From JADJNY01 sp046349615 (GTDB lineage Bacteria > Planctomycetota > UBA1135 > GCA-002686595): 64,000 nt of DNA. The notes under the pieces were generated by a model. That model made no database searches and was not told the DNA's origin. It was given only the letters and a program-made list of their open reading frames with translations. The translations under genes were made by a program, and so were the position numbers. Of the stretch, positions 26,647 through 34,463 are shown piece by piece (within the stretch, counting starts at the first letter, position 1; every line of letters starts with the position of its first letter). Location: positions 62,001-126,000 of the forward strand of contig JAXMBZ010000012.1 in the NCBI GenBank assembly GCA_046349615.1. Direction: 5' to 3'.

Positions 26647-28581
26647 ATGTCGAGCTCCCTCTTCTCCGCCCTCAGCGGCCTCCAAGCCCACCAGTCCTGG
26701 ATCGACGTCATCGGCAACAACCTCGCGAACTCGAACACGCCGGGCTTCAAGTCCTCGGCGGCGACGTTCGCGGACCAGTTCGCGCGCACGCTCGAGTACG
26801 CCCAGGGTCCCGGCACCGGTCGCGGCGGGCGCAACCCCGTGCAGATCGGGCTCGGCGTCCGGCTCGCCGACACCGCGCACAACTTCTCGCAGGGCGCGCT
26901 GACGCGCACGGGCCGCACGTTCGACGTCGCGATGCAGGGCAACGGCTTCTTCGCGGTGCAGAGCGGTCTCCAGAACCTCTACACGCGCGTCGGCACGTTC
27001 GGGCTCGACGCGCTGCACCAGCTCGTCGACCAGCGCACCGGCTTCCCCGTGCTCTCGCCGACGGGCCAGCCGATCGAGATCGACACGGAGTCGTTGCTCG
27101 CGCCGAACGCGACGTCGAGCGCGCGCTTGTCGGGCAACTTGCCGAAGACGGTGACGGGACCGCTGCCCGAGGTGCTCACGGCTTCCGCCGCGTTCGCGCA
27201 GGGCTCGCCCGCGGAATTGACCGGGAGCAACTCCGGACCGTTCGCGATCCCGACCGGCGAGACGTGGACGATGCGCGTCACCGTCGCCGGCGGCGCGCCG
27301 CAGACGGTCAGCGTCACGAGCGCCACGGGCTCCGTCACCGCAGCCGAGATCGCGAGCGCGGTCGATGCGCTCGACGGGCTCAGCGCGTCGGTCAACGGCT
27401 CGGGTCAGATCGAGATCACGACCGACCGCACGGGCGAGGACATCACGCTCAAGGTGTCCTCCGGCTCGACGGGCCGCGACCTCGCGGCCCTCACGGGGCT
27501 CTCGACCGCGCTCGTTTCCGGCTCGCAGACGGACGCGACTGCGGCGACGGACCTGAACGAGCTCCCGGGCAACATCGTCGACTACGTCGACGGCGACCGC
27601 ATCCACGTCACGGGCGTCGACCTCGACGGCACGGCGATCAACGCGGTGTTCACGTACGGCGCCGCGAACGACGGCACGACGGTCGGCGAGTTCACGGACT
27701 TCGTCGACAACCTCTTCGCCGGCGCGACGGTCAGCATGGACGCGTCGGGCAAGTTGACGGTCGAGGCGGACTCGGCGGGCGAGGCGGGGCTCCAGCTGTC
27801 GCTGCTCGACGACTCCGCGAACACGGGCTCGGTCGACTGGACGACGTACGCGATGGCGGTCACGACGGAGGGCACGCCTTCCGACGAGGTCTCGACCTCG
27901 ATGGAGGTCTTCGACAGCGCCGGCGTCGCGCACACGATGACGATGACGTTCGCGCGGCAGGAGGACGGCTCGTGGAACCTGACGCCGAGCCTCTCGAGCG
28001 CCGACGGCAGCGTGCTCAGCGGCTCGATCACGGGGATCCTGTTCGACGACGAGGGCGCGCCGCTCGGGCTCGCGGGCGTCGATCCGACGGTGCAGGTGCA
28101 GTTCGCCGGCCAGGGCACGCCGCAGACGATCTCGTTCAATCTCGGCTCGGACGGCGTGTTCACGGGCCTGACGCAGTTCGGCGCGGACGGTGAGGTCTTC
28201 GTGCGCGACCAGGACGGCTACGGCGTCGGCGAGCTCGCGAGCATGTCGGTCGACGCGGACGGGACGATCCTCGGCCTCTACTCGAACGGGAAGACGCAGG
28301 ACCTCGGACAGCTCGGGGTCGCCACCTTCGTGAACTCGGAGGGTCTGCAGCTCGTCGGCAACAACCTCTTCGCGCAGACGGTGAACTCGGGCGCCGCGAA
28401 CCTCGGCGTCGCCGAAGTCGGTGCGGCGGGCTCGGTCGTCGGCGGTTCGCTCGAGAATTCGAACGTGGACACGGCGGAGCAGTTCGTCGCGCTCATCCAG
28501 GCGCAGCGCGGGTTCCAGGCGAACGCGCGCGTGATCACGGCGGAGAACGAAGTGCTCCGCGACACGGTGAACTTGATCTAG
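26647..28581 (+). CDS. flgE: Flagellar hook protein FlgE
   Basis: Main hook subunit, 644 residues. The N-terminal rod/hook helix MSSSLFSALSGLQAHQSWID and the NNLANSNTPGFKSS loop are standard, as is the ALTRTGRTFDVAMQGNGFF motif near residue 90. The C-terminus EQFVALIQAQRGFQANARVI with ENEVLRDTVNLI completes the D0 coiled coil. The central 400 residues are beta-rich, Thr/Ser/Asp-rich, longer than in enteric FlgE and without Cys, as expected for an exported filament protein. Last gene of the local cluster; the other flagellar genes must lie elsewhere. Confidence 0.95.
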   Translation: MSSSLFSALSGLQAHQSWIDVIGNNLANSNTPGFKSSAATFADQFARTLEYAQGPGTGRGGRNPVQIGLGVRLADTAHNFSQGALTRTGRTFDVAMQGNGFFAVQSGLQNLYTRVGTFGLDALHQLVDQRTGFPVLSPTGQPIEIDTESLLAPNATSSARLSGNLPKTVTGPLPEVLTASAAFAQGSPAELTGSNSGPFAIPTGETWTMRVTVAGGAPQTVSVTSATGSVTAAEIASAVDALDGLSASVNGSGQIEITTDRTGEDITLKVSSGSTGRDLAALTGLSTALVSGSQTDATAATDLNELPGNIVDYVDGDRIHVTGVDLDGTAINAVFTYGAANDGTTVGEFTDFVDNLFAGATVSMDASGKLTVEADSAGEAGLQLSLLDDSANTGSVDWTTYAMAVTTEGTPSDEVSTSMEVFDSAGVAHTMTMTFARQEDGSWNLTPSLSSADGSVLSGSITGILFDDEGAPLGLAGVDPTVQVQFAGQGTPQTISFNLGSDGVFTGLTQFGADGEVFVRDQDGYGVGELASMSVDADGTILGLYSNGKTQDLGQLGVATFVNSEGLQLVGNNLFAQTVNSGAANLGVAEVGAAGSVVGGSLENSNVDTAEQFVALIQAQRGFQANARVITAENEVLRDTVNLI

Positions 28582-28614
28582 TCCGGCGCATGACGAGCGC
28601 GTGAGACTTGGACT

Positions 28615-28636
28615 CGGCTCCGGACTCCCGGGGCCG
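28615..28636 (+). terminator. Terminator of the hook gene cluster
   Basis: CGGCTCCGG (28615-28623) pairs with CCGGGGCCG (28628-28636) with one wobble and is followed by AATTCGTTTCC. It lies 34 bp after the flgE stop. The remaining gap to 28971 shows no gene, only the ribosome site of the next gene at its end. Confidence 0.6.
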
Positions 28637-28971
28637 AATTCGTTTCCGGACGATCGAACCACCGAGGCGAACGCGCTCCCCCTGCACGGGGCCGAGCGGA
28701 AGTACGCACGGCGTCGAACGTGCGGGCCCGGCGCGCGCTTCGAGGTCGCGAGCGGTCCGCCCGAGCGGTCGCGAACGGCCGCCCCGTGCGTCTTCGCTCG
28801 TGCCGTGGAGCTCTCGGCTCGAGCGCATCGCCCGACTCCCTCTATCGTGCCCTCACGCGCAATCGGCGCGTTGACGGGGGGCGTCCTTGCGTTAGCCTTG
28901 ATTCGGCGACCCGGTCGTCGCGCTTCGCGGCGACGGATGCCGACGGGAGTTCCTCGAGGAGTTTCCTCCAA

Positions 28972-29898
28972 ATGAACGCACGTGCTTGGATGCTGGGGGC
29001 GGGACTCGGCGCGCTCGTCGCGCTGAACCTCACCGCTCGTGTGAACGCCACACCGGGGTGATGAGGTGGTGGAGGTCCGTCGGGGGCAACCTCGTCGGGC
29101 GCGCCTGGTGCAGGCGCAACAGGTGGAGCGGGGATGCCGGGTGGCGGCGCCGTTCCGACGATTCCCACCACCACGACCCCGCGCGGTCCGACGACGAAGT
29201 CGCTGCTTCAGATGAAGTGGGACTATCCCGTCTACCGCGACTCGACGCCGAAGTCCGACGCGACGACGGTGAAGCTGCGCAAGGCGCTCTCGTTCGACGA
29301 AGCGCTGCGCTACGTCTCGGGGAGCGACCCGCGTCCGCTGCTCGTCCTGCGTGAATGCAAGACGTGCAACAAGACGGACAACGCGCTGCTCAAGGCGGGC
29401 GCCAGCGACAACGAGAAGACGATCCTCTACTCGCGCTGGTTCCACTGCGTGAAGCTGCCGGTGGACGTGATCCAGGACGATCACCCGTTCAACGCGCTCT
29501 TCAAGGACAACAATGCGCCGCATTTCTTCGTCGCCACGCGCGACGGCGTCGACATGTTCCCGCTCGAGACGGCGACGTCGCGATCGGAACTGTGGTCGTC
29601 GATGACGAAAGTCCTCGCGAAGACGTACCGGAAGGATCCGACGGCCTGCTTCCAGGACGTGCAGCACGAGTTCGACAAGCTCGACGTGCTCGACACGCGC
29701 CTCGGCGAGCTCGAGACCCAGAAGAACGACTTGCTCGAAACCGCGGGCAAGCTCGATGCTTCGAAGCTCAAGAAGCTCGACGCGGACATCGCCGCCGTGA
29801 AGAAGGAGATCGCCGACGTGACGAAGGCGATCGAGAAGCTCACGAAGGCCGACCTCAAGCCCGCGGCGAAACCCGCGGAGCCGAAGGCCGGCGAGTGA
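28972..29898 (+). CDS. Secreted thioredoxin-like protein, predicted tandem selenocysteine protein (TGA TGA at 29059-29064)
   Basis: An SD site (GAGGAG, 10 bases upstream) and ATG open a frame encoding a signal peptide, MNARAWMLGAGLGALVALN followed by LTARVNA. The frame then meets TPG-TGA-TGA-GGGGPSG and continues without another stop to 29898. Read as selenocysteine, U30-U31 would sit at the mature N-terminus, 3 residues after a VNA cleavage site. After a Gly/Ala/Pro/Thr linker comes a thioredoxin-like region with RECKTC (C129, C132) and FFVATRDGVDMFPLE, then an Asp/Lys-rich coiled coil (about 225-295). A 29134 ATG could start a shorter protein, but it would lack export and an isolated signal peptide would be left upstream. 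A hairpin lies 10 nt after the first TGA. I know of no described family with this layout. Confidence 0.68.
29072..29093 (+). promoter_or_regulatory. Candidate SECIS hairpin after the double TGA
   Basis: GAGGT (29072-29076) pairs with ACCTC (29089-29093). Inside, CC (29077-29078) can pair with GG (29085-29086), leaving a GUCGGG-type loop and a two-base CA bulge on the 3-prime side. It starts 10 nt after the first TGA, exactly as in dsbD, and 7 nt after the second. It is weaker than the dsbD element. Confidence 0.5.
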
Positions 29899-29911
29899 GC
29901 GGAGTTCGCGC

Positions 29912-31192
29912 GTGACGAAGCGCATCACGATGGACGGAGGGCGGACGACGCTCTCCGTCCTTTCGTTCGTGCTTCGCTGCGCGCTCGGCCTGTTGCTCGC
30001 GCTCGGTGTCTCGCGCGCAGCGGGAGCGCAGTCCTCGAGCGGTGACGACAAGGACGAGGCGTTCGAGAAGGTCGACCCGTACACGAAGGGCGACTCCGCC
30101 GCGATGGACAAGGCGGGCTACGTGTCCTTCGGCCCGTTCCCGTTCGTCGAGGGGATCAAGACCCAGGACGTCGAGGAAGCGCTCGGCGGCATTCGAGTCC
30201 TCTGGGTGGAGACGGAGCACTTCAAGGTCGGTTCGACGCTGCGCTCGTACAAGCTCAAGAACGACCCGAAGGAAGAGAAGGCGCTGACGGAGGAGCTCAA
30301 GCGCCTCAAGACGAAGCTGCCGACGATCAAGCCGCTCAAGGGCAAGCTCGATCCGTGGCTTCGGCTTCATCTGTACGCGATGAGACTCGAAGCGGAGTAC
30401 GAGCACTTCGAGAGCACGTTCGGACTGACCGCGGCCGACTTCGACCCGAAGACGCGCGGCGCGGACGTCGACTTCGGGCCCGGCCCGTATCTCGGGATGG
30501 AATCGAAGTTCACGGTGCTCCTCTGCGAGAAGCAGGCGAGCGTAGGCCGCTTCTTGAAGCGCTTCCTCGACCGGGAATCGCCGAACTGGCAGCGCTGGCA
30601 CTTCCCGGGCGGCTCGCGTTTCCTCGGGATCAGCGCGGAGTGCCTGAAGGACTTCAATTTCGACTTCGACTTGGCGCTGCACGCGACGGTCGCGTCCGAG
30701 GTCGTGCAGAACTTCCTCGAGGGCTTCCGCGGCACGGCGCTCGACACCCCGCTCTGGTTCAAGGTCGGCTACGCGCACACGCGTGCGCGCGCGGTCGACG
30801 AGCGCTTCACGCTGTCGGCCGTCGGCACGAACCGGCACGACGGCGACGAGGATGCGGCTCGATGGGAGCCGCGCGTGTACGGGCTCGTGTTCAACAAGGC
30901 CGCGAAGCCGTGGAAGGACACGCTCGCGTGGAGCCAGTGGGACGACCTGAAGGCGCAGGGACACTTGATCGCGTGGTCGCGCGTCGAGTGGCTCTTGCAG
31001 CGCAAGGACGTGAAGCTGCGCGAGCTCCTGCTCGCGCTGACCGGCACGCTCCGCGACGTCCCCGAGAACGAGCGCGCCGCGGCGGTGCTCGCGCGCCACG
31101 AGAAGGCGTTCCAGGCTTCGATCGGGAAGTCGCTCGCCGACGCCGAGGCGGAATGGCGTCAGTACGTGCTCAAGAGCTACGAGAAGAAGTGA
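29912..31192 (+). CDS. Secreted protein, possibly a degenerate peptidase-MA/DUF1570-like protein
   Basis: A 426-residue exported protein: signal peptide over about residues 14-40 (LSVLSFVLRCALGLLLALGV, cleaved after AGA). The order of segments recalls secreted gluzincin-like proteins of the MA clan: a WVETEHFKVGS opening strand, a long charged helical region, then LHATVASEVVQNFLEGF followed by TPLWFKVGYAH. That last pair resembles the HExxH helix and the P-x-W-x-x-E-G-x-A helix, but the metal-binding HExxH and Glu are absent, so it is probably not an active peptidase. It begins 14 bp after the predicted Sec-Sec protein and is likely co-expressed with it. Confidence 0.72.
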   Translation: MTKRITMDGGRTTLSVLSFVLRCALGLLLALGVSRAAGAQSSSGDDKDEAFEKVDPYTKGDSAAMDKAGYVSFGPFPFVEGIKTQDVEEALGGIRVLWVETEHFKVGSTLRSYKLKNDPKEEKALTEELKRLKTKLPTIKPLKGKLDPWLRLHLYAMRLEAEYEHFESTFGLTAADFDPKTRGADVDFGPGPYLGMESKFTVLLCEKQASVGRFLKRFLDRESPNWQRWHFPGGSRFLGISAECLKDFNFDFDLALHATVASEVVQNFLEGFRGTALDTPLWFKVGYAHTRARAVDERFTLSAVGTNRHDGDEDAARWEPRVYGLVFNKAAKPWKDTLAWSQWDDLKAQGHLIAWSRVEWLLQRKDVKLRELLLALTGTLRDVPENERAAAVLARHEKAFQASIGKSLADAEAEWRQYVLKSYEKK

Positions 31193-31282
31193 GCCTCGCA
31201 GGCGCACCGAGCGCGCATTCACGCCGCCCGTACGCCCGCTCGCGGTGAGCCGCGGCCAGCTCGACACGCGTCGCGCGCGAGT

Positions 31283-32458
31283 TCACTTCGCTCCGCGCAC
31301 TTCGAACTCGGGAACGGCGCCGTCGATCGTGCGCGCCACCGCGCCGCCGCGCGTGAACTCGGCCTCGGCTTCGCGCTTCAACGAACCCAAGCTCGAGCGC
31401 AGCCCCGCGCGCCGCGCGTCGTCGCCGTCGGGAACTCCGCGCAGGTCGAACCCGAACCAGCGCACGACGAGCGTGCCGAGCCACGTGCCGTCGCTCGCGC
31501 GCACCGGTAGGAACACGTCGCGGCCCGCGAGCCAGAGGAAGTCGCGCGACGTCGAGGCGATGTCGCAGCGCACGTGCCCGTCGCGTCCGATGCGGTTCAG
31601 GATCGCGAGCTCGCACGTGTACGTCGAGAACGGGAACGGCAAGTCGCAGCGGAAGCGGATGCGCAGCGCAGCGAACGGCTCGCCGCGCGCGTCCTTCCCC
31701 CGGCGGTACGTGTCGCGGAGCGCGTGGATCTCCTCGTACGCGGCGCCGGGACGCGCGGGATACGCGCGGTAGTCGTTCTCGACCGCTTTGATCGCGTCGA
31801 GGTCCGCGACGACGAACGCGGCGGCCTGCTGGACGAGCTTCGAACCCTCGATCCGATCCCACGGCGCGCCTTCGATGCCCGCGAGCGTGAGCGGCCGCGC
31901 GAACCAGAGACCGTCACGCGCGTCGTCCTTCTCGGGATCCCACGCACGCGAGCGCAACGTCTCGTCGGCGAGGAGCTCGCGCAGCGCGGGCTCGAGCTCG
32001 CGCGCGAGCTTCGGACGCGCCGCGCGGAGCTCGGCGAAGACGCGGTCGCGCGCTTCCGCCGTCCCGCCGGCGCGGCGCACCGCGAGCACGACGTCGCCGA
32101 ACGTCGCAGGCGTGCTCCCCGCGGTCTCGTCGCGCAGCGCGAGCAGGCGCTGCAGCTCCGTCACGAGGTTCACTGCGGGTCCCTTGCCGTCGTCACGCGC
32201 GACGGGGAGCTCCTCGGGCAGGATCCATGCGAGGTCGAAGCCGTCGCGCGCGAGCTCCTCCCATGTCGCGACGCGCGGTTCGACACGGTCGGCGCGCACG
32301 TCGATCGTCGGTGCGCCGCCCTCGATCGAGCTCAGGGAACTTGTGCGCTCGTTCGCATGGACGGCGGAGCTCCCCGTGCAGGCGAGCGCCGCAAAGAACG
32401 CCGCGTGAACGCCTCGCTTCGCGCGCACGACGACTCGAGTGGAGCGCGTTGCGGACAC
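31283..32458 (-). CDS. Secreted protein of unknown function
   Basis: A 391-residue protein with an N-terminal signal peptide (VHAAFFAALACTGSSAVHA). I do not recognise the family. The middle is Arg/Asp/Ala-rich and helical. The C-terminal 150 residues contain beta-type segments (ALRIRFRCDLPFPFSTYTCE, LAILNRIGRDGHVRCDIAS, FLWLAGRDVFLPV, GTWLGTLVVRWFGFDLRGVP). Three Cys in the mature part could form a disulfide. It begins 3 bp after the stop of the alpha/beta hydrolase gene, so the two are almost certainly one transcript with the hydrolase first. Confidence 0.72.
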   Translation of the reverse strand: MSATRSTRVVVRAKRGVHAAFFAALACTGSSAVHANERTSSLSSIEGGAPTIDVRADRVEPRVATWEELARDGFDLAWILPEELPVARDDGKGPAVNLVTELQRLLALRDETAGSTPATFGDVVLAVRRAGGTAEARDRVFAELRAARPKLARELEPALRELLADETLRSRAWDPEKDDARDGLWFARPLTLAGIEGAPWDRIEGSKLVQQAAAFVVADLDAIKAVENDYRAYPARPGAAYEEIHALRDTYRRGKDARGEPFAALRIRFRCDLPFPFSTYTCELAILNRIGRDGHVRCDIASTSRDFLWLAGRDVFLPVRASDGTWLGTLVVRWFGFDLRGVPDGDDARRAGLRSSLGSLKREAEAEFTRGGAVARTIDGAVPEFEVRGAK

Positions 32459-32461
32459 GCC

Positions 32462-33463
32462 TCACTCCTTCCCGCTCGTGCGTTCCACGAACGCTCGGAG
32501 CTCGCGTGCGACGTCCGCGGGTCGTTCCTCGTGCGGGTAGTGGCCCGCGCCGGCGACGAGGACGAGCTCCGCGCGCGGGAGCCGGCGCGCGAACTCGGCG
32601 GCGAAACGCTCGGGCTTGTACGCGATGTCGCGCGCTCCCCAGAGAAGGAGCACGGGCCGATCGAGGCGCGCGAGCTCCTCGACGCGCGAGCCGTTCTCGT
32701 CGCGGGCGAGGTCGATCATCGCGCCCCAGTTCGAGGCGTTGCAGCACACGAGGTAGTACTCCTCGAGCCGGTCCTTGGGCACGGGCGCTTCGAAGTGGGG
32801 CTGCACGGCCTCCGCGATGCGGGAGCGCGAGTTCAGGAGCCAGCCGTACCGCGCGACGCTCCACTCGCGCATCTTCACTTCCTCGGGGAGCCATTCGTCG
32901 TCGTGACGCGGGACGCCCGACGAGTTCATGAGCACGACGCGCGCGACGCGCTGCGGCCGATCGAGCGCCGCGCGCCACGCGAACTCGCCACCGTAGCTCT
33001 GCCCGACCAGCGTCACGTCGCGCAAGTCGAGCGCGTCCAGGAAACCACTCACCCAATCCGCGCACGCTTGGAACGAGTAGTGATCGAGCTCCGTGCGCGT
33101 CGTTCCGTGCCCGAGGTTCTCGAGCGCGTACACGTCGAAGTCGCGTGCGAGCCCGTCGACGCCCGGCCCACCGTGCACGAGCTCCGTCCACGTGACGAGC
33201 GAGCTCGGCGTGCCGTGCAGGAGCACGAGCACCGGACGACCCCGCTCGCCCGCGTGATGGAACCGGTACTCGGCCCGCACGGCGCGTCCTTCGATCGACA
33301 CGTCGGCGGTGCGCGTCTCGAGCCCGACGGCGCGGACGGGCGCGTTCTTCTCGAGCGCGAGCAGACGGTCTTCGAGCGTGGACTTCTTCATGGAGGAACA
33401 GCTCGCCACGACCGCGGCTGCGGCGAGGAGCGCGAGCGAGACGAGGAGGAGTTTCGTGCGCAT
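32462..33463 (-). CDS. Alpha/beta hydrolase, lipoprotein-like
   Basis: A 333-residue protein with an N-terminal hydrophobic segment ending VVASC, a plausible lipobox. The alpha/beta hydrolase fold is clear: oxyanion strand VLVLLHGTPSS, nucleophile elbow GQSYGG (catalytic Ser), acid strand VLLLWGARD, and the His in AGAGHYPHEE. This is the arrangement of epoxide hydrolase, haloalkane dehalogenase and meta-cleavage hydrolase relatives. The nucleophile is Ser, so a dehalogenase is unlikely. The substrate is unknown. The ATG at 33463 was chosen because it gives the export signal. First gene of a pair with the unknown secreted protein at 31283-32458. Confidence 0.85.
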   Translation of the reverse strand: MRTKLLLVSLALLAAAAVVASCSSMKKSTLEDRLLALEKNAPVRAVGLETRTADVSIEGRAVRAEYRFHHAGERGRPVLVLLHGTPSSLVTWTELVHGGPGVDGLARDFDVYALENLGHGTTRTELDHYSFQACADWVSGFLDALDLRDVTLVGQSYGGEFAWRAALDRPQRVARVVLMNSSGVPRHDDEWLPEEVKMREWSVARYGWLLNSRSRIAEAVQPHFEAPVPKDRLEEYYLVCCNASNWGAMIDLARDENGSRVEELARLDRPVLLLWGARDIAYKPERFAAEFARRLPRAELVLVAGAGHYPHEERPADVARELRAFVERTSGKE

Positions 33464-33708
33464 GGTTCGCGCGCGGTCTACGGCGCGAAGCGCGCCGCGG
33501 ATGGCGGGGAGCGCTCTCTTACCGCGCGCGGTGGTGTCGGCGCTCGCTCCGGGCCGACGCGAGCGTGCAAGACCGCGCGTCGCGGACGCGCGAGGAGCGG
33601 ATTGGGCGAACCGCTGCGACGAGCGCGGGTCCGAGCGCGCCCGGACGTGGAGGGCGGATTCGCGCGCTTCGCTAGGCAACCCGCGCCGAAGACGCGACGC
33701 TGTCCTGC

Positions 33709-34263
33709 GTGAACGACGACCGACCCGACGCGTCCCCCGGCGCACAGGAGCGCATGCTCCTCGACTTCGCGCGGCTCGACCCGGCGCGCGCGTGGCGAAG
33801 CGTCGACGACGTCGTGATGGGCGGCGTCAGCGCGAGCCGCTTCGAACTCGTCGAAGGCGTCGGCGCGGTCTTCGAGGGCCGCGTGTCGCTCGAGAACGGC
33901 GGCGGGTTCGCGTCCGTGCGTTCGCCCGACGACGTCGTCGAGCGCGGCTTGCTCGCGGGCTGCACCGGGCTCGAGCTCGACCTGCGCGGCGACGGCCGCG
34001 CGTACAAGTTCAACGTGCGCCTCGAGCGCGCGTTCGACGGCGTCGTGTGGCAGGGTCCGTTCGCTCCGCCGCGCGGCGAGCGCGTCCGCGTGCGTCTTCC
34101 CTTCACCGACTTCGTCCCGACCTTCCGCGGTCGAGCGGTCCGAGACGCGGGCGCGCTCGACCCGGCGCGGATCACGTCGTTCGGGCTCGTGATCGCGGGC
34201 GGACAGGCGGGTCCGTTCCGCCTCGAGCTCGCCTCGATCCGAGCTCTGTGCGCGAACCGCTGA
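33709..34263 (+). CDS. CIA30 family protein
   Basis: A 184-residue protein matching the CIA30 domain (NADH:ubiquinone oxidoreductase intermediate-associated protein 30) along its length. DPARAWRSVDDVVMGGVSAS opens the domain, and GRVSLENGGGFASVRS is the family signature strand pair. LELDLRGDGRAYKFNVRLE follows, then VRVRLPFTDFVPTFRGR and FGLVIAGGQAGPFRLELASI. The fold is a galactose-binding-like beta sandwich. Bacterial members are not shown to assemble complex I, so the role is unknown. No signal peptide. The GTG start was accepted because the domain begins 15 residues later. Confidence 0.85.
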   Translation: MNDDRPDASPGAQERMLLDFARLDPARAWRSVDDVVMGGVSASRFELVEGVGAVFEGRVSLENGGGFASVRSPDDVVERGLLAGCTGLELDLRGDGRAYKFNVRLERAFDGVVWQGPFAPPRGERVRVRLPFTDFVPTFRGRAVRDAGALDPARITSFGLVIAGGQAGPFRLELASIRALCANR

Positions 34264-34463
34264 ACGGCGGAGGAGCCGCGAACGGAAGCGCCGCGAGGTC
34301 GGGCGCGACGCTCGGCACCAGGGAGGAGCGTCGAGCAAGCGGGGCGAGATCCGCGCCGACCTCGGCGCGCGCCCGGTTCGGCCGCCGCCCAAAGGGCGTC
34401 TCCGACTCCGATCTTTCGCGCAGATGACGAATTCGCGGAACCCGCGGTAGCCTGCCCCGTCGA

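Noticed and set aside
29134..29898. A shorter gene starting at the ATG at 29134
   Set aside because: It would begin inside a Gly/Pro/Thr linker, lack an export signal and leave an orphan signal peptide with a good ribosome site in the same frame just upstream. It is kept only as the alternative.
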